Assembly (NCBI GenBank): GCA_018813375.1
Contig: JAHJBU010000048.1
Location: forward strand, 1-29,183
Length of the DNA stretch: 29,183 nt
Reading direction: 5' to 3'
From: Patescibacteria group bacterium
Lineage (GTDB): Bacteria; Patescibacteriota; Microgenomatia; UBA1400; PJMF01
Shown: in pieces, positions 22,247 through 28,684 of the stretch
Position numbering within the stretch: the first letter of the stretch is position 1
Layout: the number at the start of each line of letters is the position of its first letter
Program-made: the position numbers and the translations under genes
Notes under the pieces: model-generated
Told to the model about the DNA's origin: nothing
What the model saw: only the letters and a program-made list of their open reading frames with translations
Database searches by the model: none

Positions 22247-23674
22247 TTAATCTAATGCGTGAATATTAACTCCTTCATCCCAGTTGATTTCTTCATGAGA
22301 GCTGAGAATTTCTTTTAATATTTTTTTCATTTTTTCATAGATTTTTTGAGTTTTACCCTCAAATTTAACTGTAACATATGGTCCGTTTTGAGAGGCTCGG
22401 ATAATTGCCATTCTGTCATCTAGGTCCATGCGTACTCCATCAATGATGATGTATTCAGCATTTGGCCAGCGTTTTTTAAACTCGTCTTGAATGATTGTGT
22501 CAATGAATTTAAATTTAATATCATCAGATAAGCCAAATTTAATTTCTGGACTGCTAACATAGACTGCTAGCTTGGCTACTGCCTCACTTAAAGTTTGATT
22601 TTTTCTCTCTAAATAAGCAAGTAAGCGTAAGCTGGCATAAGCCCCATCATCATGACCAAAGAAGTTATCCATAAAGAAAATGTGACCAGATAACTCTCCG
22701 CCAAAAGGAGATCTTTCTTCTTTGATTTTGGCTTTAATAAATGAATGACCTGTGAGCCACATAATTGGTTTGCCACCTGCTTCTTTAATGGCGTCATCAA
22801 CTTGTTTGGAGCAAAGAGTATTATAAATAATTGGTGCACCGGGAATAAAATCAAGCACATCTTTTGCAAAAATAGCTACAATCGTGTCCATCCATAATAC
22901 TTGACCTTTTTCATCTACTACTGCCATCCGGTCCCCGTCGGCATCATAAGCAAAACCGATATCAGCCTGTTCTTTTTTAACGGTTTTAGATAATCTTTCT
23001 AAAACTTTAGAGTCAGTGGGATCTGGAGCACCAAGCGGAAAATCACTATCTAGCTTAGTATTTTGTTCTATAATTTCACAATTAGCACTGCGAAAAATTT
23101 CTGGGTAGAACATTCCGGGAACAGCGTTGCAGGCATCAACTACAATTTTCCATTTTTTCTTAAGGTCAAAATGTTTTAGTAAATCCTTTTTATATTCTGG
23201 AAAAAGATCGTAGGTTCTGTTTGAACCCTTTTTCTCAGGCTTGTAAAATTTTCCTTCTTCTACTAATTCTCTCATCTGCTCAATTTCTTCTGTGATCATA
23301 GTGTCTGAATAACCCACACCAATTTTAAGGCCGTTATACTGCGCAGGATTATGAGAGGCAGTGATCATAGTGCCTCCTTTAGTTAAAAAAGCATAAGACG
23401 AGAAATAAACAATTTGGCTTAGGGAGTAGCCGATAAAAATAGTATCGATACCGCTATCGTTTAAGCCAGTAATGTAGGCCTGAGAATACTCTACGCAGTT
23501 ATTGCGGTTATCATGGCCAATAGCCGCTTCTTTAATTCTTCTTTGCTGGAGAAAGGTGCCGTAGGCTCTACCAAGTGTATAGTAAACATCTTCATTAAGA
23601 TCTTTATCCATGACACCCCTAATATCATAGCCGCGAAAAATATGGGGATTAATATTATTGACAATTTTATACAT
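22247..23674 (-). CDS. Phosphomannomutase/phosphoglucomutase
   Basis: The 475-residue alpha-D-phosphohexomutase moves phosphate between C6 and C1 of mannose or glucose. The four family signatures are intact: FRGYDIRG near the N-terminus, the phosphoserine loop TASHNP (Ser107), the metal loop DADGDR (244-249) and the sugar-binding GGELSGH, with RASQNGP as the phosphate-binding loop at the C-terminal end. It is cytosolic. A ribosome site (GAGAAGG) precedes the ATG, and the gene begins 12 nt after holA ends. It is paired with the sugar isomerase downstream, which supports supply of mannose-1-phosphate or glucose-1-phosphate for envelope glycans, perhaps used by glycosyltransferases like the one at 13272. 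Confidence 0.93.
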   Translation of the reverse strand: MYKIVNNINPHIFRGYDIRGVMDKDLNEDVYYTLGRAYGTFLQQRRIKEAAIGHDNRNNCVEYSQAYITGLNDSGIDTIFIGYSLSQIVYFSSYAFLTKGGTMITASHNPAQYNGLKIGVGYSDTMITEEIEQMRELVEEGKFYKPEKKGSNRTYDLFPEYKKDLLKHFDLKKKWKIVVDACNAVPGMFYPEIFRSANCEIIEQNTKLDSDFPLGAPDPTDSKVLERLSKTVKKEQADIGFAYDADGDRMAVVDEKGQVLWMDTIVAIFAKDVLDFIPGAPIIYNTLCSKQVDDAIKEAGGKPIMWLTGHSFIKAKIKEERSPFGGELSGHIFFMDNFFGHDDGAYASLRLLAYLERKNQTLSEAVAKLAVYVSSPEIKFGLSDDIKFKFIDTIIQDEFKKRWPNAEYIIIDGVRMDLDDRMAIIRASQNGPYVTVKFEGKTQKIYEKMKKILKEILSSHEEINWDEGVNIHALD

Positions 23675-23686
23675 AGCCTTCTCACT

Positions 23687-24394
23687 TTACATGGACATAA
23701 TTAAAAGATCAAGCTCCTGGTCTAGCTCAAGGGAATTGGATGATGTTTTTTGTTTCAGATCTATGGTTAGTAATTGCGCGTGGATGTTTAAAAGTTGATT
23801 TAGATCAAATGTTTCACCTTGTTTTTTAAGCTTGTTTTTTATCCAGGGTGGTCCGCTGATTTCTCCTCCATCTTTAACTTGGATTAGCATCCTTATTTGT
23901 CTTAGTAGCATTACAAAACACAAATGAGGATCTTCTGTGGCTAAAGTTTTGTGAAAAGTTAGGAGTTGTTTTTTGATATTTTTACCATCCCCACGGATTG
24001 TGTCTAACCAAGCAAATAAAGTATTGCTAAGCTTAAACTCAAATATTTCGACTTTGGGAAATTTTTTTAACATGGTGGCAGTAAGCTGTCTTTTTTCCCA
24101 GAGAATTAAATTAACTTGGCTTTTACTAGCAAGCTCTATGAGTGCAGTTTTGTTTTTAGATCTAGGCAGAGAATGTAAGTTTTCAATCACTACTAAAATT
24201 TCTGTGCCAAAGAGGTCTTGCTTAACCAATTTACTTTCTAAAATGCCAAGATTTATTTTTTTAGCATCTAGACGCTCTATTGTTTTGTTTTTATTTTTAG
24301 CTAATGTGATTAACTCTACTAGTTTATTTCTGGAAGCAGTAATATTTTCTCCATGTAAAATTGTCATCATTATAGATATGATAACAGAGTTCAT
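23687..24394 (-). CDS. holA: DNA polymerase III delta subunit-like protein
   Basis: The 235-residue protein resembles the clamp-loader subunit delta, which opens the beta sliding clamp. It is short compared with the usual 320-340 residues. Visible are the N-terminal HGENITASRNKL (delta proteins begin with an xxxGEDxxxxxxxL strand-helix), TEILVVIENLHSLP (Walker-B-like strand position without ATPase residues), SQVNLILWEKRQL, and the C-terminal collar-like helices (LCFVMLLRQIRML, SNSLELDQELDLLIM). The family N-terminus fits the ATG at 24365-24367 or 24368-24370 better than the upstream one at 24394. It heads the long minus-strand operon. The call rests on pattern and length is atypical, as is common for CPR clamp loaders. 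Confidence 0.7.
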   Translation of the reverse strand: MNSVIISIMMTILHGENITASRNKLVELITLAKNKNKTIERLDAKKINLGILESKLVKQDLFGTEILVVIENLHSLPRSKNKTALIELASKSQVNLILWEKRQLTATMLKKFPKVEIFEFKLSNTLFAWLDTIRGDGKNIKKQLLTFHKTLATEDPHLCFVMLLRQIRMLIQVKDGGEISGPPWIKNKLKKQGETFDLNQLLNIHAQLLTIDLKQKTSSNSLELDQELDLLIMSM

Positions 24395-24442
24395 GTTATG
24401 CTTTGAATAATTAGTACGTAATTCTAATAGAAAGAGGCATGT

Positions 24443-24898
24443 ATGGTAAAAAAAGTGTTAAAAAATACTAATTTTAGCCACGTGGTAATGAATTTTGCAC
24501 AACTTAGTACTGCTTTGGTCTTTTTTATTTTAGGTAGTACTTTAGTAGTTTTGCTGGCTAACCTTTTTTTTCCTAAGATGGTGGTTTTGGGCCATCATTT
24601 AATTTCTCCGGTAACTGGGGCAGTTTATGCTATGACCGTAGTGTCTTTAATAGCTGTGGGAGTGATGCCGGTGGTTGAGTATATTGCCAAGCAGAAAAAT
24701 ATTAATTTTACCAGCACGCATTGGCTGTTGCTTTATTGGGTAGTTAATATAGGTGCTATTTGGTTAGTTGGCCGATTTGCAGAAATTGTCGGCATGGGAA
24801 TAAATTCTTGGATGGTGGCGGTAGTTTTAGGTCTAGCTCTTGATTTGGTTCAGGGCGCTCTTATGATCCATGTAGTAAGTAAGGTTAAATCAGGTTAA
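24443..24898 (+). CDS. Four-helix membrane protein, function unknown
   Basis: I do not recognise this 151-residue protein. It has four hydrophobic helices at residues about 17-40, 55-76, 92-110 and 119-144, with short loops and a basic N-terminus (MVKKVLK), so it is an integral membrane protein with both ends probably in the cytoplasm. Polar residues inside the helices are few. A good ribosome site (AGAGG, 6 nt upstream) fixes the ATG. It is divergent from holA across a 48-bp gap, and its last 14 bases overlap the end of the small gene on the other strand. Confidence 0.7.
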   Translation: MVKKVLKNTNFSHVVMNFAQLSTALVFFILGSTLVVLLANLFFPKMVVLGHHLISPVTGAVYAMTVVSLIAVGVMPVVEYIAKQKNINFTSTHWLLLYWVVNIGAIWLVGRFAEIVGMGINSWMVAVVLGLALDLVQGALMIHVVSKVKSG

Positions 24899-25067
24899 AA
24901 ATAGACTCTAGTTTAGCTACTAGATAACCAGCTAGAAAAATAGATATAAATAATAAAATTTTAAGAGCAATTTTTAGATATTTATCTCGTGGCTTTTCTT
25001 TTTTTAGGTGAAGAAAGCTAGCGGTTTTATCTAATAAACCAACTTTCTTTTTAAATAAATTTTTCAC
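24885..25067 (-). CDS. Small single-helix membrane protein
   Basis: This 60-residue frame has a strongly basic N-terminal half (KKK, KKEKPRDK) and one C-terminal hydrophobic helix (IALKILLFISIFLAGYLVA), the shape of a tail-anchored protein. The start is a GTG preceded by AAAGGG. It follows the metallopeptidase gene by 34 nt on the same strand and ends inside the convergent gene by 14 bases. Function is unknown; the gene could be real given the clean frame and the tight spacing, but small size limits certainty. Confidence 0.5.
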   Translation of the reverse strand: MKNLFKKKVGLLDKTASFLHLKKEKPRDKYLKIALKILLFISIFLAGYLVAKLESIFNLI

Positions 25068-25101
25068 ATGTGCCCTTTGGGTATAGTTTCATCCTAACAC
25101 A

Positions 25102-25767
25102 TCAGCCCAATGTTAATCCATTTCGCTTTAACCACCCTCGATGTTTTAAATACTCTTGGTCAAATGATTTAACCAAAGTCCAAAATTTATGAGAATGATC
25201 CATGTGTTTAAGATGTGCTAGTTCATGAATGATGACATAATCAATTATATTGGGCGAACAATGAACTAAGCGCCAATTAAAGTTCAAATTTTTTTGATTA
25301 CTACAGCTTCCCCAGCGAGTTTTTTGCTGCCTTAATGTGATGCGGTTAAATTTTAGATTCATTTTTCCAGAGAGTTGATGAGTACGAGGAATAATGTAGC
25401 GCTCTATGGTGAATTTGAGAAATCTGGATATTTCGCTGGCAATTTTTTCTGCAGAGTTTTCGATTGGGTTAATTAGGACTTTGTTTTGATGAATTTTTAT
25501 ACCTATCTTATCTATAGAGCTAAAAATAATTTCTTTTTGGTATTTTTTTCCAAAAATCATTAATTCATTTTTAGTTTCATAAAAATCTTGTTTCTGCTTG
25601 AGTTTGGCAAGTTGTTTATTAATCCAAACTTCGCTTTGAATGACAAAATTATTAATTTTTTTTTTGGAAATAAATTTTGGAGTAACTACCACTACTTCTC
25701 CGTTTGGTTGAATGCGAATCTTGATTGACCTCGAGCGAGGATGTGTTTTATGAGTGAAATCGATCAT
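25102..25767 (-). CDS. YgjP-like metallopeptidase domain protein (DUF45)
   Basis: The 221-residue protein is a DUF45/YgjP-type zinc peptidase-like protein. It has the expected N-terminal strands (RSRSIKIRIQPNGEVVVVTP), a helical linker (WINKQLAKLKQ), the pre-catalytic RQQKTRWGSCSNQKNLNFNWRLV and the zinc-binding HELAHLKHMDHSHKFW, where the two His and the Glu of HExxH plus the third His are present. The substrate is unknown. Its ATG overlaps the stop of the upstream membrane-protein gene by one base (TAATG), so the two are translationally coupled. This is the one clear TGA-terminated gene in the window. Confidence 0.93.
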   Translation of the reverse strand: MIDFTHKTHPRSRSIKIRIQPNGEVVVVTPKFISKKKINNFVIQSEVWINKQLAKLKQKQDFYETKNELMIFGKKYQKEIIFSSIDKIGIKIHQNKVLINPIENSAEKIASEISRFLKFTIERYIIPRTHQLSGKMNLKFNRITLRQQKTRWGSCSNQKNLNFNWRLVHCSPNIIDYVIIHELAHLKHMDHSHKFWTLVKSFDQEYLKHRGWLKRNGLTLG

Positions 25768-26324
25768 TAAAGGGAGAAAATTAATTTAATGTTATCAATA
25801 ATAATTGTAGTAATGAGTTCAGTGGAGCCGATTTGATTTAAAAAGTTACCAATCTGAGTGTTGGCAATTATTAATAATATAGCAAGGAAAGTGTTTAGTT
25901 TTTGGGCTACTTGAGATTGAACTACTGTAATTTTTAAGGCAAAGAAAAGACTTGAGATTGTTGAAATAGTCATTATAATTGCTCTGTTGGCTAGGGCATT
26001 TATTTGTTCTTGAGATATTTGGCTTGAGACTAGTTGTTGCTCTAAATGAGGTATTTTTACAAAAATAAAACTAATTGAACTATATAGGGCTATTAAACCT
26101 TGAATTATTAGAATTATGACAACGGCTTTGGCTAAATAAAATTGTCCTAGATGAACTAGTCGACTGTTCCAAAAATTTTCATCAGTGGTAGATTTATCAG
26201 CTGTAGATTTATAGGTGGTAGATTGAAGCTCTGCTTCATTTTCAATTATAGGAGATGGTTGTTCTGGGGTTTGTGTTAATGGAACCAATGGAATTTCTGC
26301 AGAGCTATTTATTGTATTTGGCAT
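25767..26324 (-). CDS. Membrane protein with disordered N-terminus, function unknown
   Basis: The 185-residue protein begins with about 50 Pro/Ser/Thr/Glu-rich residues without hydrophobic character, including the near-repeat STTYKSTADKSTTDE. Three or four hydrophobic stretches follow: about 62-90 (LAKAVVIILIIQGLIALYSS), 112-135 (IIMTISTISSLFFALKITVV), 142-157 and a weaker C-terminal one. I cannot assign a family. It shares a start/stop overlap with the YgjP-like peptidase, which suggests the two work together at the membrane. The ATG is the first in frame; no strong ribosome site is visible. Confidence 0.7.
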   Translation of the reverse strand: MPNTINSSAEIPLVPLTQTPEQPSPIIENEAELQSTTYKSTADKSTTDENFWNSRLVHLGQFYLAKAVVIILIIQGLIALYSSISFIFVKIPHLEQQLVSSQISQEQINALANRAIIMTISTISSLFFALKITVVQSQVAQKLNTFLAILLIIANTQIGNFLNQIGSTELITTIIIDNIKLIFSL

Positions 26325-26333
26325 GCGTATATC

Positions 26334-26361
26334 TTACTCTAATCAAAAGATGAGGTACAAT
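26334..26361 (+). promoter_or_regulatory. Candidate promoter of tRNA-Leu
   Basis: TTACTC (26334-26339) and TACAAT (26356-26361) with a 16-nt spacer, 23 nt before the mature tRNA 5' end. Confidence 0.4.
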
Positions 26362-26384
26362 ATACTTTTAACAATAAAATACCA

Positions 26385-26466
26385 GCCACGGTGTTGAAAT
26401 TGGTAGACAAGCACGGCTTAGAACCGTGTGTCGCAAGGCATGTGGGTTCGACTCCCACCCGTGGCA
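26385..26466 (+). tRNA. tRNA-Leu(UAG)
   Basis: Acceptor GCCACGG (26385-26391) pairs with CCGTGGC (26459-26465), discriminator A at 26466. The anticodon stem CACGG/CCGTG encloses CTTAGAA, giving anticodon UAG. A long variable arm typical of class II tRNAs is present, and the T arm is GTGGG-TTCGACT-CCCAC. The 3' CCA is not encoded. Confidence 0.95.
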
Positions 26467-26539
26467 CATATGCACAGCATCTTGCGTACCAGCTGAATTT
26501 TTTTCGCTTTACTCCAAAATTCAGGGTCCGCAATAAAAA

Positions 26540-26562
26540 ACCCCGCATACTACGAAAGCGGG
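26540..26562 (-). terminator. Rho-independent terminator, stronger on the minus strand
   Basis: CCCCGC (26540-26545) pairs with GCGGGG (26557-26562) around an 11-nt loop. On the minus strand it is followed by a T6 run, so it should end transcripts from the glucosaminidase-like gene. On the plus strand it is followed only by CTCTTT, which may still help end the tRNA-Leu transcript. Confidence 0.75.
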
Positions 26563-26571
26563 GCTCTTTAA

Positions 26572-26608
26572 ACTCAGTACGTCATCCCCGGTGAGGGATA
26601 CCTACTGA
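26572..26608. other. Nested stem-loop next to the terminator
   Basis: CTCAGTA (26572-26578) pairs with TACTGAG (26602-26608), and inside it ATCCC (26583-26587) pairs with GGGAT (26594-26598). Short internal loops separate the two stems. It would be transcribed in the 3' part of the minus-strand transcript. Confidence 0.6.
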
Positions 26609-26662
26609 GATAATTTCATTATATCAATTATTATAAGCTTGTCAATTGATATCAAAATATAT

Positions 26663-26680
26663 CAGTTTAATTAATTAAAC
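26663..26680. repeat. Perfect 18-bp palindrome
   Basis: The 18 bases equal their own reverse complement (core TTAATTAA). They lie 20 nt beyond the glucosaminidase-like stop. A second imperfect pair, TATCAATT (26621-26628) / AATTGATA (26643-26650), is adjacent. A binding site or weak hairpin is possible. Confidence 0.6.
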
Positions 26681-26700
26681 TACTTGAGGAAATAAGATTA

Positions 26701-27198
26701 TTATTCTTCGGGTAGAAATTCTAAAACACTATTGTCTTGATCAATTTGCTTACCCAATTCTCTGTCGTTGTAACGCATTTCTGTCATAAATTGGTTGACT
26801 GCATTCGCCCAACTACCATCGCTGTGAGGGCAGTATTTGGTCATTATTTGTTGAGGGGTAGTTAGTCCTTCATCAATATAATACATTTTTAATTCGCGTG
26901 CGGCACGCTCAAAGTTAGCATCAAAATTTTCAAAAGTTAACGTCCCTCTTTCGTGAATCCCAAAGCCCAAGCAGTTGTAGGAATTTGGTGGGATATTTTT
27001 ACAAAGATTACTTTCCTGCATGGCAATTGCGGGTAAGAGCCTAAAATCAAAACTATGTTTGTCAGCTAAATCGACAAAAAGTTTGCCATAATATGAATAG
27101 GGTTGTAGTGGAGATTGATATCTTTCTAGAAATCGTGTAACTAATTCAGCTCTAGCATCATTGGTTTCCACAATGGTGACATCTCCTTTTTTTTTCAT
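26701..27198 (-). CDS. Glucosaminidase/lysozyme-like domain, C-terminal part of a split gene
   Basis: This 165-residue frame holds a peptidoglycan hydrolase-like domain: KLFVDLADKHSFDFRLLPA, then IAMQESNLCKN with the likely catalytic Glu, NCLGFGIHERG, FENFDANFERAARELKMYY and WANAVNQFMTEM. The order matches glucosaminidase (lysozyme-like) domains that cut the glycan. Alone it has no signal or anchor. The upstream frame ending at 27158 supplies an N-terminal membrane helix. Removing one A from the A9 run (plus-strand T9, 27187-27195) fuses them into a 221-residue protein that reads SSDEKKGDVTIVETND across the join. An ATG at 27198 lies inside that run, so separate translation is also conceivable. 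Confidence 0.75.
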   Translation of the reverse strand: MKKKGDVTIVETNDARAELVTRFLERYQSPLQPYSYYGKLFVDLADKHSFDFRLLPAIAMQESNLCKNIPPNSYNCLGFGIHERGTLTFENFDANFERAARELKMYYIDEGLTTPQQIMTKYCPHSDGSWANAVNQFMTEMRYNDRELGKQIDQDNSVLEFLPEE

Positions 27199-27367
27199 CA
27201 GATGATTGATAATTAAGAATAGTAGTTACACGCATTGTTTCTTCTTGATTTGGAATTTGCGCAATTGATTCTTGGGGCATTAGATATAAATAATAGCCGG
27301 CAATGCTGGTTAGCATGATGCCAACAGTGAGTAATAGCCAAGCGTAAGCAAAAAATAACTTTTTCAT
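27158..27367 (-). CDS. Membrane-anchor N-terminal part of the split glucosaminidase-like gene
   Basis: From the ATG at 27365-27367 the frame reads MKKLFFAYAWLLLTVGIMLT, a signal-anchor helix, then a Gln/Glu-rich linker, and after the A9 run only a short out-of-frame tail (RRCHHCGNQ). The frame extends to a TTG at 27394, but that codon lies upstream of the -10 box, so the ATG is preferred. The domain order anchor, linker, hydrolase is what a cell-wall enzyme on the outer membrane face needs, which supports a single original gene. Confidence 0.7.
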   Translation of the reverse strand: MKKLFFAYAWLLLTVGIMLTSIAGYYLYLMPQESIAQIPNQEETMRVTTILNYQSSDEKKRRCHHCGNQ

Positions 27368-27370
27368 TAG

Positions 27371-27499
27371 GTTGAAGTTAGTATAGCAGATCAAGGGTGG
27401 GATTTAGTTTCTGATCGGGAACCTCTTAAACATCGGGTTCAACCTCTGCAATTCTACTTTGAAGGGATGGATAAGAAGATAAGGAGATGGAAGAAATAG
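27371..27499 (+). pseudogene. Possible C-terminal tail of a lost gene
   Basis: Directly after a stop at 27368-27370 the plus frame reads 42 codons, with DQGWDLVSDREPLKHRVQ and PLQFYFEGMDKKIRRWKK, before TAG at 27497-27499. The composition is that of real protein (Trp, charged residues, no low-complexity runs) and differs from the AT-rich surroundings. No start codon or upstream part exists. I do not recognise the family. Confidence 0.3.
27380..27388 (-). promoter_or_regulatory. Extended -10 promoter of the split glucosaminidase-like gene
   Basis: TGCTATACT on the minus strand is an extended -10 (hexamer TATACT at 27380-27385). Transcription would start about 6 nt before the ATG at 27367. No -35 is visible, as expected for extended -10 promoters. 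Confidence 0.5.
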
Positions 27500-27538
27500 C
27501 CTTACTCAACACAATTTTGGGATTGTTTATGTAAAAAG

Positions 27539-27901
27539 TTATCGCCTTCCTCTTTTATAAGTTGAGTGATTGGTGTCAATTGCAACAACATATGCTTCTC
27601 TATTCTGGTTAGAAAGACCAAATAAGATTCGGAATGGAGTATTGCCATAGTCAATTCGATAGAGCTGGCATGTAAGTCCAAAAAGAGAAATAAGACGCTT
27701 GCTTTCTTTGTCAGTCGGGCGGATAACTTGAATTTCTCTGCCCAATGATTGTTTTATTTCGAGTGGACTTTTGGAATCAATTAGACACGATAGCAAATGT
27801 TTTAGTTTGCTGATGTGTCCGTTTTTAGTATACAAATTATCAATTGGGAAATCTTGATGTCGATATTTAGAAAAACAAGGTAAAAAACCACGGCTCGGCA
27901 T
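27539..27901 (-). CDS. Putative toxin partner of the Panacea antitoxin
   Basis: The 120-residue protein begins 1 nt after the stop of the Panacea-domain gene. I cannot name its family with certainty. The second half, CQLYRIDYGNTPFRILFGLS followed by EAYVVAIDTNHSTY, has alternating strands with basic residues, like small RelE-type or related ribonuclease toxins, and ends RGRR. The N-terminal half is basic and helical (KLKHLLSCLIDSK). The pairing with Panacea, the size and the coupling make a toxin the best reading. Codon use is like its neighbours. Alternatives are an accessory DNA- or RNA-binding protein. Confidence 0.6.
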   Translation of the reverse strand: MPSRGFLPCFSKYRHQDFPIDNLYTKNGHISKLKHLLSCLIDSKSPLEIKQSLGREIQVIRPTDKESKRLISLFGLTCQLYRIDYGNTPFRILFGLSNQNREAYVVAIDTNHSTYKRGRR

Positions 27902-27902
27902 A

Positions 27903-28358
27903 TTAAGCCGTTTTGACTAAAAAATAATGTCTAAGTTCATTTTGGGGAATAATATTGTTTAGTCCATTTTTATAGTTTTTTTCCCAAGGACTACCTTTTT
28001 TATGAGTTATATCTACCAAGTGCTCGGCAGAGTATTTTGCATATTTACTCCATACTTTTTTAAGAAATAGTGTTTTTTCATCAGAAATATTTACTTCAGA
28101 ATCAATATCAAAAGCAGTGATTGGAAATGCTCCGCAATGCTTAAATTGGTGATAAACAGATTTGACAACAGGACCATATTCCCATGCTTCTATGTCATCT
28201 TCAAATAATGGTTTGTTGAATTTGGCTAAGTATTGTCCTTGTGCGAAATAAAGTAATTTTTGCAATTTTAAATTTGTCAAATCTGGTTCATCATCCTGAC
28301 TTGATGCTTGAATAAAATAGTTAGCTACGTTCAAAGCTGGTATAGTTTGTTTTTTCAT
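27903..28358 (-). CDS. Panacea-domain antitoxin (SocA/DUF4065-like)
   Basis: The 151-residue protein matches the Panacea (DUF4065, SocA-like) domain: VANYFIQAS, LTNLKLQKLLYFAQGQYLAKF, the hallmark DDIEAWEYGPVVKSVYHQFKHCG, and a C-terminal W-x-KY-x(4)-L-x-DITHKKGSPWEK segment. Panacea proteins neutralise many unrelated toxins and some act as proteolysis adaptors. A ribosome site AGGAGT lies 6 nt before the ATG, and a perfect TATAAT at 28420-28425 gives a leader of about 55 nt. It is the first gene of a two-gene unit with the 120-residue partner, the usual layout of a toxin-antitoxin pair. Confidence 0.88.
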   Translation of the reverse strand: MKKQTIPALNVANYFIQASSQDDEPDLTNLKLQKLLYFAQGQYLAKFNKPLFEDDIEAWEYGPVVKSVYHQFKHCGAFPITAFDIDSEVNISDEKTLFLKKVWSKYAKYSAEHLVDITHKKGSPWEKNYKNGLNNIIPQNELRHYFLVKTA

Positions 28359-28419
28359 ATGGACTCCTATTGATAATCTAACAATTTTTAATATAAATTT
28401 AAAGGACTAGTTTATTTTT

Positions 28420-28425
28420 ATTATA
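28420..28425 (-). promoter_or_regulatory. -10 box upstream of the Panacea gene
   Basis: Perfect TATAAT on the minus strand between tRNA-Lys and the antitoxin gene. No good -35 is found; the position 17 nt upstream falls in the tRNA 3' end. The imperfect palindrome TTGTTAGATTATCAA just before the ribosome site could be an operator. Confidence 0.35.
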
Positions 28426-28436
28426 GGCTGTAAAAG

Positions 28437-28510
28437 TGAGTCGGGTGGGATTCGAACCCACGACATTCTGCTTAAGAGGCAGACGCTCTAACCAACTGAG
28501 CTACCGACCC
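28437..28510 (-). tRNA. tRNA-Lys(CUU)
   Basis: On the minus strand the acceptor GGGTCGG pairs with CCGACTC (one G-U), D arm TAGCTCAGTTGGTTAGAGC, anticodon loop CTCTTAA between TCTGC and GCAGA gives CUU, and the T arm is GTGGG-TTCGAAT-CCCAC. 74 nt, CCA not encoded. Confidence 0.96.
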
Positions 28511-28546
28511 ATATTCCAATTAGTTGTTTTTATAGTTAATTTAACG

Positions 28547-28620
28547 TGCACCCGGAGGGACTCGAACCCCCACAAACCTTGTTCCGAAGACAAGTGCCCT
28601 ATCCATTAGGCTACGGGTGC
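28547..28620 (-). tRNA. tRNA-Arg(UCG)
   Basis: On the minus strand the acceptor GCACCCG pairs with CGGGTGC, anticodon stem CTTGT/ACAAG encloses CTTCGGA giving UCG, and the T loop is TTCGAGT. 74 nt, discriminator A, CCA not encoded. It lies 36 nt upstream of tRNA-Lys on the same strand, so the two may be co-transcribed. Confidence 0.95.
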
Positions 28621-28666
28621 TAGATTTAAAATTATACCACCTCTGGTTATAAATAAAATGTACTAG

Positions 28667-28675
28667 TGTTATAAT
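28667..28675 (+). promoter_or_regulatory. Extended -10 promoter of the cytidylate-kinase-like gene
   Basis: TGTTATAAT carries a perfect TATAAT (28670-28675) with an upstream TG. The start of transcription would fall about 3 nt before the ATG at 28685. Confidence 0.6.
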
Positions 28676-28684
28676 TACTTAATT

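Noticed and set aside
26385..28620. tRNA genes as integration (att) sites for the Panacea and hydrolase genes
   Set aside because: I found no duplicated tRNA 3' end and no integrase nearby.
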